Positions 12,228 to 21,478 are shown, counted from the first letter of the stretch. The stretch is 64,000 bases of DNA from Simmondsia chinensis (GCA_018398585.1 JAGTTD010000011.1:7253001-7317000), one strand, 5' to 3'. Numbers and translations are program-made. The notes: generated by a model not told the origin, from the letters alone.

Positions 12228-12239
12228 TATATATATGGA
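12228..12239 (+). promoter_or_regulatory. TATA-like box in the LTR
   Basis: CTATATATATGG in the middle of the LTR, with a purine-rich stretch starting about 25 bp downstream. This placement fits the U3/R boundary of a plus-strand LTR. Confidence 0.45.
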
Positions 12240-12416
12240 TGCAATCCAAGTCCAAAAGGGGAGGGGGAGACCTAAGATAGAAAGAGAAAGAGATTAAAAG
12301 AAACTCCGGGGCACACCCTTATTCAAAGAATCAAGAAAGATTAAGACAGAAAGGAAGAAGAAGATCCTTGCGGTCTCGGCCCTTAAGCTTGAGTTCGGCA
12401 TATCCTACCCCGCACA

Positions 12417-13121
12417 CTCTCAAATCTATCATAAACAGATATATCATTATTATAATTGATTAAAAGACTTATTTTTTGAGTAAATTATAGAAAATTTCCA
12501 TATCTTTTGCATAAATATAAGAAATATCCTATATGAATTGAAACACTTTAACTTTTCACTTTTGAGGGGCAGAATAATCATTAAATTATTTGCAGTTTTT
12601 AGTTTTTAACAATTGGTTTTCAATATATAACAAATAATTTTCAATTTTCAGCTAGAGAGAGAGGGAGACAGAGAGAGCACACACTACGAAGGGTGATGGG
12701 CGAGAGATGGCAAGAGAGAGAGACGATGAGGAGGAGGAGGAGGAGGGAAAGCGAGTGACAAAGAGAACAAGCCAGAAAATAGAGAGAAGTTTGGGCAAAA
12801 GTTGAAATTGATTTCTAGAAACACTTTTTCTAGTTTCTTAAAGCAGTGTTTATGTTCTTACAAACAATATACGAGGACAACTGAACAAGTTTGTTATTGC
12901 TTAAAGAAAAAAGAAACCATGAATTAAACAAAAATGAACAGGGTCTTAACAGATTGGATGAAGTGTTAGATTTTTGAAAAGTGGGGGTAAAGTTTTGTTG
13001 TTTTCGCAAGCGTGTGGTCTATTTTGGAGGCATAAGCCTGAGGCTTTTTTGCATTGTATCCTAGGTTTTTGATAAAATGAAAAGTTGGGAAAATTTTGAA
13101 AGTGCTTAAAATATTTATACT
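12417..13121. other. AT-rich spacer with a GA-rich simple repeat
   Basis: No gene seen. A GA-rich simple sequence lies at about 12655-12760 (gagagagaggga, gaggaggagg). AT-rich DNA follows up to the SINE duplication. Confidence 0.45.
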
Positions 13122-13311
13122 ATTATTTAATTTATATATATATAAAAGGAAGGAAAAGGAACATATCAGTGCCTCAAAGGCTCCCGCCTACGTAGGGTCT
13201 TGGATGGGGGGGCGGATGTACGCAGCCTTCCCCCTTTAGGGTGTTAACCTGAAGAGAGGCTGTTTCCCAGTGCCCCCAACCTGAGGGTAAGGTATTATTT
13301 AATTTATATAT
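13122..13311 (-). mobile_element. 5'-truncated copy of the 5S-headed SINE, with TSD
   Basis: The body at 13141-13292 is the reverse complement of the tail half of the SINE at 14620-14864 (words such as 'ggatgtacgcagcctt', 'gaggctgtttccc', 'cagtgcccccaacctgaggg'). It lacks the 5S-derived head. The same 19-base sequence, tattatttaatttatatat, flanks it at 13122-13140 and 13293-13311. That target-site duplication marks an independent retroposition. Its 3' tail (left end on the plus strand) is purine-rich AAGGAAGGAAAAGGAAC, a variable tail as expected for a SINE. Truncation falls almost exactly at the head/tail junction. Confidence 0.8.
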
Positions 13312-13627
13312 ATTTACTATAAATTATTTATATATTCAAATTTCAAGAAAAATGTTATCAATATTATATTATAATTTTTACAGATATATATATAGACTTA
13401 TATAACAAACTAATGTTGTTAATATATAGCATTTTCTAAAATTTTAATATTAATTTATATATAGAATAAAATATATAAATTACTATATTAAGTGGTGCCC
13501 CTTAGGCACAACATTGTAAATTTATAATGTGAGCTTAATGCATTGGTATAATAGTTTGTATCCCAATCTCTCAGATCAAGAATGTTGTTATACTCATTAC
13601 TGATGCTAGAAAAAAAGAAAAAAATAA

Positions 13628-13678
13628 TGTTGTAATTTAACTATGTGGCACCTTAATATATATATGTATATGTATATG

Positions 13679-13742
<64 letters not shown>

Positions 13743-13960
13743 AGCCCAAGTGGAAAAGAATGGTAAGGGAAAAAATAGGTGTGAAGGAAAAACATGAGAG
13801 AGAATTGTGAATGAGATTGAGTGAATTATTTAAATATAAGAAAAACTTTTCTTGTTCCTGAGTTCTGGGATAAAATACTCGTTATTTCTCTCTACTTATA
13901 TTTGAGTTTGTGTTTTCATTCTCTTCTTTTTGAGTATAATATGTATCTAGTTTTATAACT
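13628..13960 (+). repeat. 5' LTR of the decayed copia element
   Basis: It begins TGTTGTAA, as does the 3' LTR at 19476, and ends TTTATAACT where the 3' copy ends TTTATAACA. The last 160 bp match the 3' LTR closely ('gaatgagattgag', 'cttatatttgagtttg', 'tgagtataatat'). The first half is inflated by an AT/GT microsatellite and is otherwise poorly conserved between the two copies. Confidence 0.75.
13656..13738. repeat. AT/GT compound microsatellite
   Basis: Runs of (AT)n with interspersed GTAT, then (GT)n, about 80 bp long, inside the 5' LTR. It explains the LTR length difference. Confidence 0.95.
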
Positions 13961-14009
13961 TGTTATCAACATGAGTTTCTAGCCAGCTGAGGATGGTTAT
14001 ATACTCGTG

Positions 14010-14074
14010 GTAAGTTTTCATTCTCTAATCTTTGTGATTGATAATATTTAATCTTACTAATCTTGAATTTACAG
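14010..14074 (+). other. Possible intron in the copia leader
   Basis: GTAAGTTTTC at the left and a pyrimidine/AT-rich run ending TTTACAG at the right enclose 65 bp between the primer site and the first gag codons (LDISGKNYLPW). Members of this copia lineage commonly show the same GT...AG layout, from memory. Splicing itself cannot be shown here. Confidence 0.4.
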
Positions 14075-14602
14075 CTCTTGATATATCTGGCAAAAATTAT
14101 TTGCCATGGACCCTTGATATTGAGACTCACTCGATGCTGTGAATCTTGAAGATACAATTAAAAGAGAAAATAGCGCATCCCTGCAGGATCGTGCTAAAAC
14201 AATGATATTTCTTAGGCATCATATCTCTGAAGGATTGAAAGCTGAATATATTACTGTAAAGGACTCTTAGTTGAATTTAAAGGAGAGATTTGATCATCAA
14301 AAGTCTATGATTCTCCCTAAAACTCGCTATGAATGGATTCACCTATAGTTGCAAGATTTTATTATTATAAGATGGTATAACTCTACAGGTATTTAATATT
14401 ACCTCCCAATTGAAATTATGAGGAAAAAAATATTACCGAGGAGGATATGTTAGAGAAAACATTCTCTACTTTTCATATCTCGAATATGCTTCTGCAGTAG
14501 CAATATCAAGAACGAGTATTTAAAAAATACTCAAAGTTAATATCATGTCTTCTCGTTGCTGGACAAAATAATAAATTATTGATAAAAAAAATATTAGTCA
14601 TG

Positions 14603-14881
14603 ACCAACTGGGTCCGAATACCAAAGAGGGCACTAACATGCCCTCACCGGATCCCATTAAAACTCCGAAGTTAAGCGTGCTTGGGCGAGAGTAGTACCAG
14701 GATGGGTGACTTCCTAGGAAGTCCTCACTCTCAGGTTGGGGGCACTGAGAAACAGCCTCTTTTCATGTTAACACCCTGAAGAGGGAAGGCTGCGTACATC
14801 CGCCCCCCCAGACCCTGCTTAGGCGGGAGCCCTTGAGGCACTGGGTATGTTCCTTATGTTCCTTACCAACTGGGTCCGAAT
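14603..14881 (+). mobile_element. 5S rRNA-headed SINE with 17-bp TSD
   Basis: A 245-bp body (14620-14864) is flanked by perfect 17-base duplications, accaactgggtccgaat, at 14603-14619 and 14865-14881. The first ~105 bp are 5S rRNA-derived. The rest ('gagaaacagcctctt', 'ggctgcgtacatccgc', 'ggcgggagcccttgaggcac') resembles the body/3' end of tRNA-type plant SINEs. The body ends in a short repeated tail, ATGTTCCTT twice. The duplication and tail mark a LINE-mobilised SINE rather than a Cassandra-type LTR. It would be transcribed by RNA polymerase III from the internal 5S promoter if still active. Confidence 0.85.
14626..14726 (+). pseudogene. 5S rRNA-derived head of the SINE
   Basis: Nearly full-length resemblance to plant 5S rRNA, including the box A-like 'gaagttaagcgtgcttggg', the intermediate part 'cgagagtagtaccaggatgg' and the box C-like 'gatgggtgacttcctaggaa', up to 'gtcctc'. 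The first 20-25 bases are the least conserved. This is not a functional 5S gene: it is single, not in a tandem array, has no T-run terminator at the right place, and continues straight into the SINE body. Confidence 0.85.
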
Positions 14882-15300
14882 CATTCTCTGAAGTGAATGC
14901 TTCGACATATGACCATCAAGGATGTGGTCGTGGCCGTGGACGAGGCTATAGTCGCGGTTATAATAATTGGCACTTTAGTACCCATAATGGAGCAAATTTA
15001 AGAAGTCCACAAATGACGAGGAAAAATATAGAAAAAGAAAATCCCTTGAACAAGATTTGTCAAATGATATGGAAACAGATTACCGTAGATGCGGTATGAA
15101 AGATCATTGGATGCGTACCTGTCATAAAGCCCAACACTTGGTGGACCTTTACAGAGCATCATTGAAAGGAAAAGAAAAACTTCCAGAAAGTAATCTTACT
15201 TAAGATCATTCTCCACTTAATGATTCAAATTTAGATGTTTCTGATTTTTTCGAAGGTCCTAGTGGGAGAATTGATCATCGGATAGGCGATGAAAATGTTT

Positions 15301-15979
15301 AAAATAATTGAAGTTCGTGTTTTCAAGTTTGTCTTTTGTACTAAACTCTGCTTGATTTTAATAAAATTATGTAGTCGCACTATGTATAAACCAGAATGGT
15401 ATTATTTATCCAATATTTTATATGACATATATTTAGTTATATGTGTGAATTATTTTTAATATATCTTATTATCAAAGATGGACAAATTCAACTACAGTTT
15501 GCAGATTGACAAGAGAAAAGACTAATTGCCTATTTGCGTGCTTGTGGGGATTAGGGTTTGTTTTGGAATGTTGTAGCAATTTGGAAGATAGAGAGTTGAA
15601 CTGATATAACTTGTTTGTTAGGGTTTGTAGCTGTATCATTTAACCATAAACTATTCATCCAAATAGGGTAGACGATTGATTAAGTTACTTGTACCGTTAG
15701 TGGACATGTACAATGAGTTTGTTGCTTGCCTGTTTCGAATGTTGCAGTTAACAAGAAAAAAAAAGTCTAAAACATACTTTAGATTACTATATTAGTTATG
15801 GTAAAAATGGGTTGTTTCCTACTTTGATATGCTAGTTTGGATGAAGATTAGTCATAATCATTTTGGTCTACTCTTGATGCCATCTTTACCACAGACTCTA
15901 GCTGCCGTAGGCATAAACCATCCCTGTTTTTGTTATACTTGCTTCTATTAGAAAAGTTCACTTCATAGTCAGATAATAG
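15301..15979 (+). other. Copia spacer, then inserted sequence of unknown origin
   Basis: Up to about 15500 the sequence looks like the spacer between gag and pol of this copia lineage ('aaagatggacaaattcaac'). From about 15500 it is different: 'gtggggattagggtttg', 'gttagggtttgtagc' and a long pyrimidine-containing stretch, ending in a splice-acceptor-like AG at 15978-15979 just before the formin-like codons. It may be intron sequence captured with the exon; this is inference. Confidence 0.4.
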
Positions 15980-16044
15980 AAGGAACTGATGGGAAAACAA
16001 CTCTACTCCACTTTGTTGTCCAAGAAATAATACATTCTGAGAGT
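15980..16044 (+). pseudogene. Exon fragment resembling formin FH2 domain
   Basis: Codons from 15982 read GTDGKTTLLHFVVQEIIHSE. This is almost the motif found in the FH2 actin-nucleating domain of plant class I/II formins (recalled as KGxDGKTTLLHFVVQEIIRxEG). Formins nucleate and elongate actin filaments. It starts directly after an AG preceded by an AT/pyrimidine-rich stretch, so it looks like a genuine 3' splice site and exon start with phase matching an upstream lysine codon. After the serine the similarity ends (IMGKIDWN...), although an open frame continues to 16326. It sits inside a copia element between gag and integrase and is far too short to function. A chance match is unlikely but not excluded without a search. 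Confidence 0.6.
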
Positions 16045-16424
16045 ATCATGGGAAAGATAGATTGGAACATTTATCTGATTGTGAAACTTGAACAATTTTT
16101 CCAAAATTTTGAATATAGGTATAATGACTCTTCTAATATGTGCAAAGTCAAAACTCAATTTGCGAAGACTATAAAACTAACTATCATAATACAATTATTC
16201 AAATTGTTTTTTGATACCAGGCTTATATTTTCGTTAGTTGCTTATATGTATTTTGTGTTTGAATATGAATGGTGGAAATTCATATCCAGCAGAAAGTGTA
16301 ACAATAATGGGTGTTTTAAAACATAATTAAAGGCTCCAGAAGAGCACATATCATGTTTTTCTAAAAACAATATTTAATTTTGAAATACCCGTTGGGATGA
16401 GTAACCAAAAGTTAACGAACCCAT

Positions 16425-17610
16425 AGTCTTTTATTCTATGGCATGACTATTTGGGTCATTCGAGTATAAAGATGATTAAGAGAATTGTTGAAAATTCTCA
16501 CACCCATTGAAAAACTAGAAGGTTCTTATATAGAATAAAACATCACTTGATATTTGCATTTGAGGCAAAGTGATTATTATGTCATACTCAATTAAAATTG
16601 GGTTTGAAAGGAATAAAAATGGGATATATATGGGCTAATGATTTCATCAAGTGGACCAACTCGGTATTTTATGATATTAATAGAGGTCTGATCCCATTGG
16701 TTGCATGTTTGTGAATAATCCACTTGTGATGTAGTATTTGTGAAACTTCTTGTATAAATGGTCCAAATATGAGCTCAAGTCGTGGACTATGTGAAGTAAT
16801 AATGCAGGAGAATTTATATCCCAAAAATTTAATGATTATTGTATGGGTTGAACTGTCATACAGCCCATATATAGACACACAATGGTGCTGCGAAATTTTT
16901 GATTAAATGCCTATAGTGAGTGGCTAGACCATCACTATTGTCTACTCTTATATGGGCACATCTTATAATATATATTGCAGCACTTATTCATACTAGACCA
17001 ATTGAAAACATGGATCTCCCTAGTATAAATTGTCTCAACTAGGTTTGTATCCCATCTTTGGTTATTAACGTCCCAATTATTCCATCTCAACACAAAAAGA
17101 TGGGTTCAAATAGGGGACTTGGAATTTATATCGTGTTTGAATTCCCGTCAAGTACAAAATATCTGGAGATATTAAGTGGAAACATTTTACAACATAGTTT
17201 TCTATTTGTAAATTTAACGAAACAGGGTTTCTAGAATAAGGGGGAGAAAATCAAAAGTTGAAAATGAGAATTTATATTCACACATAATTGAACCAGAAGT
17301 TCAAGGAATTATTCACTTTTAAAGTGTTACAAGCCAATTGTCAAATGCGTTCACTAATGGAAAGAGGGTGACCAAATCATATGTCCCCACTATAGATGCT
17401 CCTACTCGAATCAGTATTCTAATCGAGAGATATTCTAATATATTAAAAAATGCATCCATTGCACGCTAGAAGTGTGGTAGATATATCGGTTCCAAATATT
17501 TAAATTTGAGGAAGAAAAAGGAGCAACAAGAAAAAGATTGGTCCCTCTATTATGAAACTCTTGAGGAGAAAAACTCTACAGAGCTAATATTACGTAAAAA
17601 ATTTCTCAAA
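16425..17610 (+). pseudogene. copia integrase relic
   Basis: The frames, read in turn, contain the GAG-pre-integrase/integrase signature WHDYLGHSSIKMIKRIVENSH near 16440-16500. Next come decayed core segments near 16660-16840 (RYFM.LI, FNDYCMG). The C-terminal region near 17065-17160 (QHKKMGSNRGLGIYIVFEFP) matches the 'KMGPQRRLGIYVGYD' area of this lineage. Near 17300-17380 the linker towards RT is seen (VQGIIHF, NAFTNGKRVTKSYVP). Catalytic residues cannot be confirmed through the stops and shifts. The product would have inserted element cDNA into the genome. Confidence 0.65.
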
Positions 17611-17639
17611 ATTATCAGCTACCTAAAACTATTGAAACT

Positions 17640-18480
17640 ATTGAAATTCTGATGATAAAGAGATCTCTATGAATAATGGGATATGATAGAATTGAAATGA
17701 AAATTGATCAAATATTTGTAAATACAATAGCTATTGATCTAATCAAAGAAATTAAAAATCTTGAACATGAGTTTGTTCAAGAATGCCAATAGAGAAATGA
17801 TTGGCAGAAATAGAAAGACGCAATTTAGGTAGTAATATGTAATTTTTGAACCTATACTCCAAATGCCGAAAGAGTAAAACTTATATCTTACCTGTGAATA
17901 TTTGTGTGAAAAGCATGATGTGGTTAGATACAAAGCATGGTTTGTAGTCAAAGTTTCGTTATAAGGAACATACTCAGTGTCTCAAGGGCTCCTGCCTACG
18001 AAGGGTCTAAGGGGGGTGGATGTACGCAGCCTTTCCCCTTCAGGGTGTTGACTTGAAGAGAGACTGTTTCTCAGTGCCCCCAACCTGAGGGTGTGGACTT
18101 CCTAGGAGGTCACCCATCCTGGTACTACTCTCGCCCAAGCACGCTTAACTTCGGAGTTCTAATGGGATCTGGCGACGGCGTGTTGGTATCCTCTTTAAGA
18201 TACATATATAAGAAATGGATGCAATTGGTATAGCAGTCTTTGTATGCATCTTTATGGATGTGATAATAGCTTATTTGTGTATATGATATTTTTATGAAAG
18301 TCCCTGAAGGGCTAAAGATGCCGGAAGCATATAGTTCAAAACCGCGGTACATATCTACTAAAAGAGGGATATGCTAATATCATCATTACTCCTAAAGAGT
18401 TTGAAGAAGCTGTTGCACACCTAAACTAAGAGTTCGAGATTAAAAATCTTGGAAAAGGACAGATTTTGTCTCAACCTTTA
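17640..18480 (+). pseudogene. copia reverse transcriptase relic, interrupted by a SINE
   Basis: The upstream part (17640-17950) shows EFVQECQ.RNDWQ and CEKHDVVRYKAWFVVKV, the equivalents of the 'VEECRQRNDWPKW' and 'VRYKARLVAQ' blocks. The minus-strand SINE sits between this and the downstream part, which resumes at about 18210 (MDAIGIA..., FMDVIIAYL equivalent to 'LMDVVTAYL') and continues to 18460 (GYANIIITPKEFEEAVAHLN, EFEIKNLGKGQ). About 60-100 bp of the expected RT sequence is missing at the SINE site, so a deletion accompanied or followed insertion. Not functional. Confidence 0.7.
17963..18198 (-). mobile_element. 5S-headed SINE, second copy
   Basis: Reverse complement of the element at 14620-14864, roughly 85% alike by eye and near full length. 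The tail end is at the left (AAGGAACATAC at 17963), then 'gtacgcagcc' and 'cagtgcccccaacctgaggg'. The 5S-derived head follows, with 'acttcctaggaggtcaccca' and 'cgcttaacttcggagttct', ending near 18198 with ATACCAACAC-like 5S start sequence on the minus strand. No clean TSD is visible, apparently because flanking copia sequence has been lost. Confidence 0.8.
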
Positions 18481-18989
18481 GATCGAACACTAATATGGTA
18501 GAATATTAATTCATTGGTCGACTTATACGAGGACATTATTTAGGTATGCAATTTACATCTATTTAGTACTCTAAATGTTATTTAATTCATTGATATAGAT
18601 AAACACCTTTTTCAGTCCTTGATGAGGTAACGAATAAATTCTAGATCCTAAAGTAACATACCTTGGTATAATTGACGCATTAATATTGCAGGCACAAGAC
18701 CAGATATAGCCTCTTTGATTAACCTGTTACCGATATATATATATATATATATATGACACCAATATAAGGGTATTATAATGCGGTTAAACGTCTATCCTAA
18801 TGGATCAACTAGTATACATTATTATTTTATGTCAAACTTGCAATTGATTTTTTTTATATGGGAGTACTGGTTAAAAGGATAAGTGACAAAGCATGATATT
18901 TCTTTATGTGTCTATGTTGTTATGTTTTAGCAATCTACTAACAATTGCAGCTGCTACTGAGACATTTTGCACTTTATCAGCAAATAGAG
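18481..18989 (+). other. Eroded copia sequence, no domain recognised
   Basis: Lies between the RT and RNase H relics. It contains an (AT)n tract at 18738-18755. The expected RNase H front part is not readable. Confidence 0.35.
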
Positions 18990-19470
18990 AATGGGTATAG
19001 TTAAGGCCCTTGATTCAACATATTTTATAAGCTTCCGACGATCAGGGGGAGTCCGATAGTATTATATGAAGATAAATCTGTATTGTTCAAGCTAAAGAGA
19101 GTTCATACAACACATTTCAATGAAGTTCTTTCGACTCTTGAGTTTCAGAAGAAGGATGACGCAAATGTTAACAAATTCGCTCAAGGACCTGGAGAGTTAT
19201 TCACAAAAATATTGCCTACAACTAACTTTTGAGAAATTTGTGTACAAGATTGGCATTCGCCAACTTAGAGACACCCTTGGTTAATGTGCGCCTATGAGGG
19301 GGAGTAAGATACGCACTGTGCTTTTTGTTACCTTCGCTATGGTTTATCCCACTGTGTTTTTTCCTGGCAAGTTTTTTAACGAGGCCGTTCAGAAAGCGTA
19401 TATAACTTGGACACTATACACTTTCAAGAGTGTTATGTCCTGCAATATTTTAAAAAAAAATATCCAAATG
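18990..19470 (+). pseudogene. copia RNase H end and 3' region relic
   Basis: Segments such as 'gcttccgacgatcagggggag', 'atatgaagataaatctg' (LYEDN region) and 'gaagttctttcgactcttgag' (FFF..DLQ region), then 'gagaaatttgtgtacaagat' (EKLVYKIGM region), follow the RNase H C-terminus of this copia lineage with many stops. The later 'gagggggagtaagatacgcactgtgctctt' area is a typical 3' untranslated segment leading to the polypurine tract at 19466-19475. Confidence 0.6.
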
Positions 19471-19475
19471 GGGAG

Positions 19476-19775
19476 TGTTGTAAATATTATATATTTTTTT
19501 GGTACAATTTTTAAGATAAATATTGGATGTTATCAAATATTCTAGAAAATTAGAAATTTTATAAAAAAATATTTATATATGAATATATACATATATATAA
19601 TATATGCGTATATATATTAAATGTGAATGAGATTGAGGGAATTACTTGAATATAAGAAAAACTTTTCAGATTCTTTAGTTATGAAATAAAATATTTGCTT
19701 TTTTTTTTAATTATATTTGAGTTTGTATTTTTATTCTCTTTCTTTTGAGTATAATATATACCTATTTTTATAACA
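19476..19775 (+). repeat. 3' LTR of the decayed copia element
   Basis: Starts TGTTGTAA after the purine tract AAATGGGGAG and ends TTTATAACA. The last 160 bp match the 5' LTR at 13628-13960. Confidence 0.75.
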
Positions 19776-20243
19776 ATATTAACATTTTTTTATAAATTAA
19801 CATTAGATTTAGAAAATAATATATATTAATAAATTTTCTATTAATATATACAAAGCATGTATAATTTACTATATGTTAATAATATTATTATAGAATATTT
19901 ACTCCATTATTTAATTTGATCTCAGATTCAATATTTAAATATGCAACGGGCACTGCATTGTGACGTGGCTACGTCGCACGTAATTTTTTGTTTTTTTGGG
20001 TAAAAAAAGCATCTAAATTTTTTATACATACATACGAACGGTATTTAAATTTTTCAAAAATTTGAATCCCATATAACAATGAAAAATATTGATATTACAG
20101 CAACGAAAATATGATTTATAATGCAACTTCGTTTGAAAATTGTCCAACGTTGGAAGATCATTCCACATTGTTGAAGAAAAAGGAAAAATAAGTAATCAAA
20201 TTCTTAAATTTGAAATACCAAGACTAATTTGAGATGGGGCAGA
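19776..20243. other. AT-rich DNA, no gene seen
   Basis: Low-complexity AT-rich sequence. A short GC-richer piece near 19945-19985 (gggcactgcattgtgacgtgg) is not identifiable. Confidence 0.4.
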
Positions 20244-20680
20244 TAGAGATGGCCAACGGGTCGAGCCAACCCGCGAACCAGCCTGGCTCAGCCCATTTGG
20301 GCTAGGGTAGTGGGCTGGGCTGGGCTGGGCCGGCCCGGTCCCCCTCGTGGGCTGGGCCACAGGCCCGGCCCATTGGGGGCTTTTTCCCTTAATGGCTAGT
20401 GCCTTTTTTGGGCCCTATAATTTATTTTATGATTGTATTTTTTATTTATATTGTTATAATTATATTTTTGTAATAACTTACAATACATGTTATTTTATAA
20501 AATATATTTGTAATTTTATTATGATTGTATTTTATGTTATATTATGCGCGCGCCCGCACACACACATACGCACATATATATTTCAGGAAAAAAAAAAGGA
20601 GGGTCGGCGGCCGGACCTAGGCTGGGCTCGCAAGGCCAAGGTCATGCCCTGCCCAGGCTCGAACGGCTAGAGGGCCAGGG
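20244..20680. mobile_element. hAT-like non-autonomous element
   Basis: GC-rich ends surround an AT-rich core. The left end 'tagagatggccaacgggtcg' followed by 'agcc' is mirrored by the right end, which on the minus strand reads 'ctctagccgttcgagcctgg'. Both continue into GGGC/GGCC-rich subterminal sequence, as in the common plant hAT-type MITEs that start near TAGRGGTGGC. Flanking octamers ggggcaga and agggcaaa agree at six of eight positions. The exact right edge is uncertain. Confidence 0.45.
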
Positions 20681-21473
20681 CAAACAATATAAAAAGGACA
20701 CAATGACAGAGCTGAACTCAATAAACCTCGTATTACACCAACTTGACTTGAAAAAAATAATTAAACAACTAAAATTGAAAGATTCAGAGAGGAAAGAGTT
20801 GAACTGAAGGAAATCTCCATGATGTGGAGTTCACCACCGCCCTAAGTTTTTTATGCCCCCGCTATGGTACAAATGGATCATCAGGCACTCCGACTCCCAG
20901 GGTTAACATGGCACCCAACATAGGAGTGTACTCTCGGGTGATGGGTTCGAGTATTCCCCAACTTGTTCAACAACCAGAGTAAAACAAAGAGAATTTAAGG
21001 AGGAAGAAGAAGATAGAATTCTATATTCAGAGTTGTTTTGTGTCAATTTAGCATATAGAACAATGCCCCAAAGTACGGTATTTATAGGAAAAAAAATACT
21101 TAGCATGCAAGCATAAATAGGTTAAGGAATGTGAGCAAGAAATCCGGCCATAATAAAGAAACTGGTGGATATAGAAGAGCACAAAATTCGGGCACAATTA
21201 AGGCACAAACGGCTCCGAAAAGGAGTGGATGAAGACGTGATCAAATGCATATCTCAAGCTTGAGCAAGAGGCCTCGAGCTCGAATCAATACCAATGGACA
21301 AAGGCTCGAGCAGAACAACCTCGAGGTTAGACACAAGGGACCCTTGAGCTCGAGCATAAAAAACTCGCGCATGGACCCAAGAAACCCTTGGAGTTCGTTA
21401 ATAATAAATTAAAATAAAGTGTTCGCGAAAATAAAAGTGCGGGTTAGAAAAAGTACGCACTGTGACGAGGCAG
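20681..21473. other. Unclassified repeat-like DNA left of the chromovirus
   Basis: No coding potential. Repeated CTCGAGCTCG-type words (21270-21350) and a minus-strand TATAAATA-like motif near 21080 suggest an LTR or other noncoding repeat, into which the chromovirus inserted. No termini were identified. The flank beyond the chromovirus continues at 26907. Confidence 0.35.
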
Positions 21474-21478
21474 GGCAG

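Larger units (their letters stand above)
4806..12416 (+). mobile_element. 3' part of a Ty3/gypsy Tat-lineage LTR retrotransposon
   Basis: I infer one plus-strand element from four features seen in order: a 30-bp tandem array, an antisense gene relic of the 'putative gypsy-type transposon' family, a 58-bp tandem array, and a polypurine tract followed by an LTR. Published Tat-lineage elements (such as Grande, Retand and RIRE2) are known for an extra antisense ORF between pol and the 3' LTR and for variable tandem repeats in the 3' untranslated region. The 5' LTR, gag and pol are absent, and the left boundary is arbitrary. The motif GGCGAGCCAG is shared between the LTR and internal DNA near 9 kb, which supports unity. 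The alternative is several unrelated repeats side by side. Confidence 0.55.
11968..12416 (+). repeat. 3' LTR (or solo LTR) of the Tat-like element
   Basis: It starts TGTTTACA directly after the polypurine tract and ends CCGCACA, giving TGT...ACA termini. It contains a minisatellite in its U3-like part, a TATA-like box near 12228 and a purine-rich R/U5-like part. No second copy is in the window, so the ends are inferred from terminal dinucleotides and the tract. Confidence 0.55.
14075..15300 (+). pseudogene. copia gag relic, interrupted by a SINE
   Basis: Translation in shifting frames gives the gag of this copia lineage in order: LDISGKNYLPWTLDIETH at the start, TMIFLRHHISEGLKAEY near 14200, a middle part to about 14600, the Gly/Arg-rich GRGRGRGYSRG near 14925-14960, a zinc-knuckle remnant RCGMKDHWMRTC near 15070-15115, and a tail with DVSDFFEGPSGRIDH near 15230. 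The reading is cut between 'DQLG' and 'PNHS' by the SINE; the 17-bp duplication accounts for the split exactly. Several stops occur besides the insertion. Gag would form the virus-like particle and bind element RNA. Confidence 0.8.
13628..19775 (+). mobile_element. Decayed Ty1/copia retrotransposon with nested SINEs
   Basis: Two related LTRs (13628-13960 and 19476-19775) bracket relics of gag, integrase, RT and RNase H in copia order. The left LTR is followed by 'ttgttatcaacatgag', a primer site of the internal initiator tRNA-Met type used by one common plant copia lineage. The right LTR is preceded by the purine tract AAATGGGGAG. Every frame is interrupted. It hosts two 5S-headed SINEs (14603-14881 and 17963-18198) and an apparent insertion of host-gene-like DNA near 15.5-16.1 kb. 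No clear TSD remains. Confidence 0.82.

Noticed and set aside
14626..14726. A functional 5S rRNA gene
   Set aside because: It lacks the conserved first bases and a T-run terminator, is single rather than tandem, carries changes in conserved positions, and is joined to a SINE tail between target-site duplications.
14603..14881. A Cassandra retrotransposon LTR
   Set aside because: Cassandra also carries 5S sequence, but here there is no primer site, no polypurine tract and no paired LTR, and the duplication is 17 bp rather than about 5 bp.
16048..16326. Open frame of 92 codons following the formin-like codons, perhaps a longer gene fragment
   Set aside because: The frame is AT-rich, and after residue 21 of the formin-like reading no similarity to formins or other domains can be seen.
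13628..19775. A 5-bp target-site duplication for the decayed copia
   Set aside because: Flanking pentamers AATAA and ATATT do not match; the edges may have mutated, so no duplication is claimed.
20347..20807. Open frames in GC-rich ends of the hAT-like element
   Set aside because: They result from GGGC/GGCC subterminal repeats; composition changes abruptly within the frames and no domain is present.
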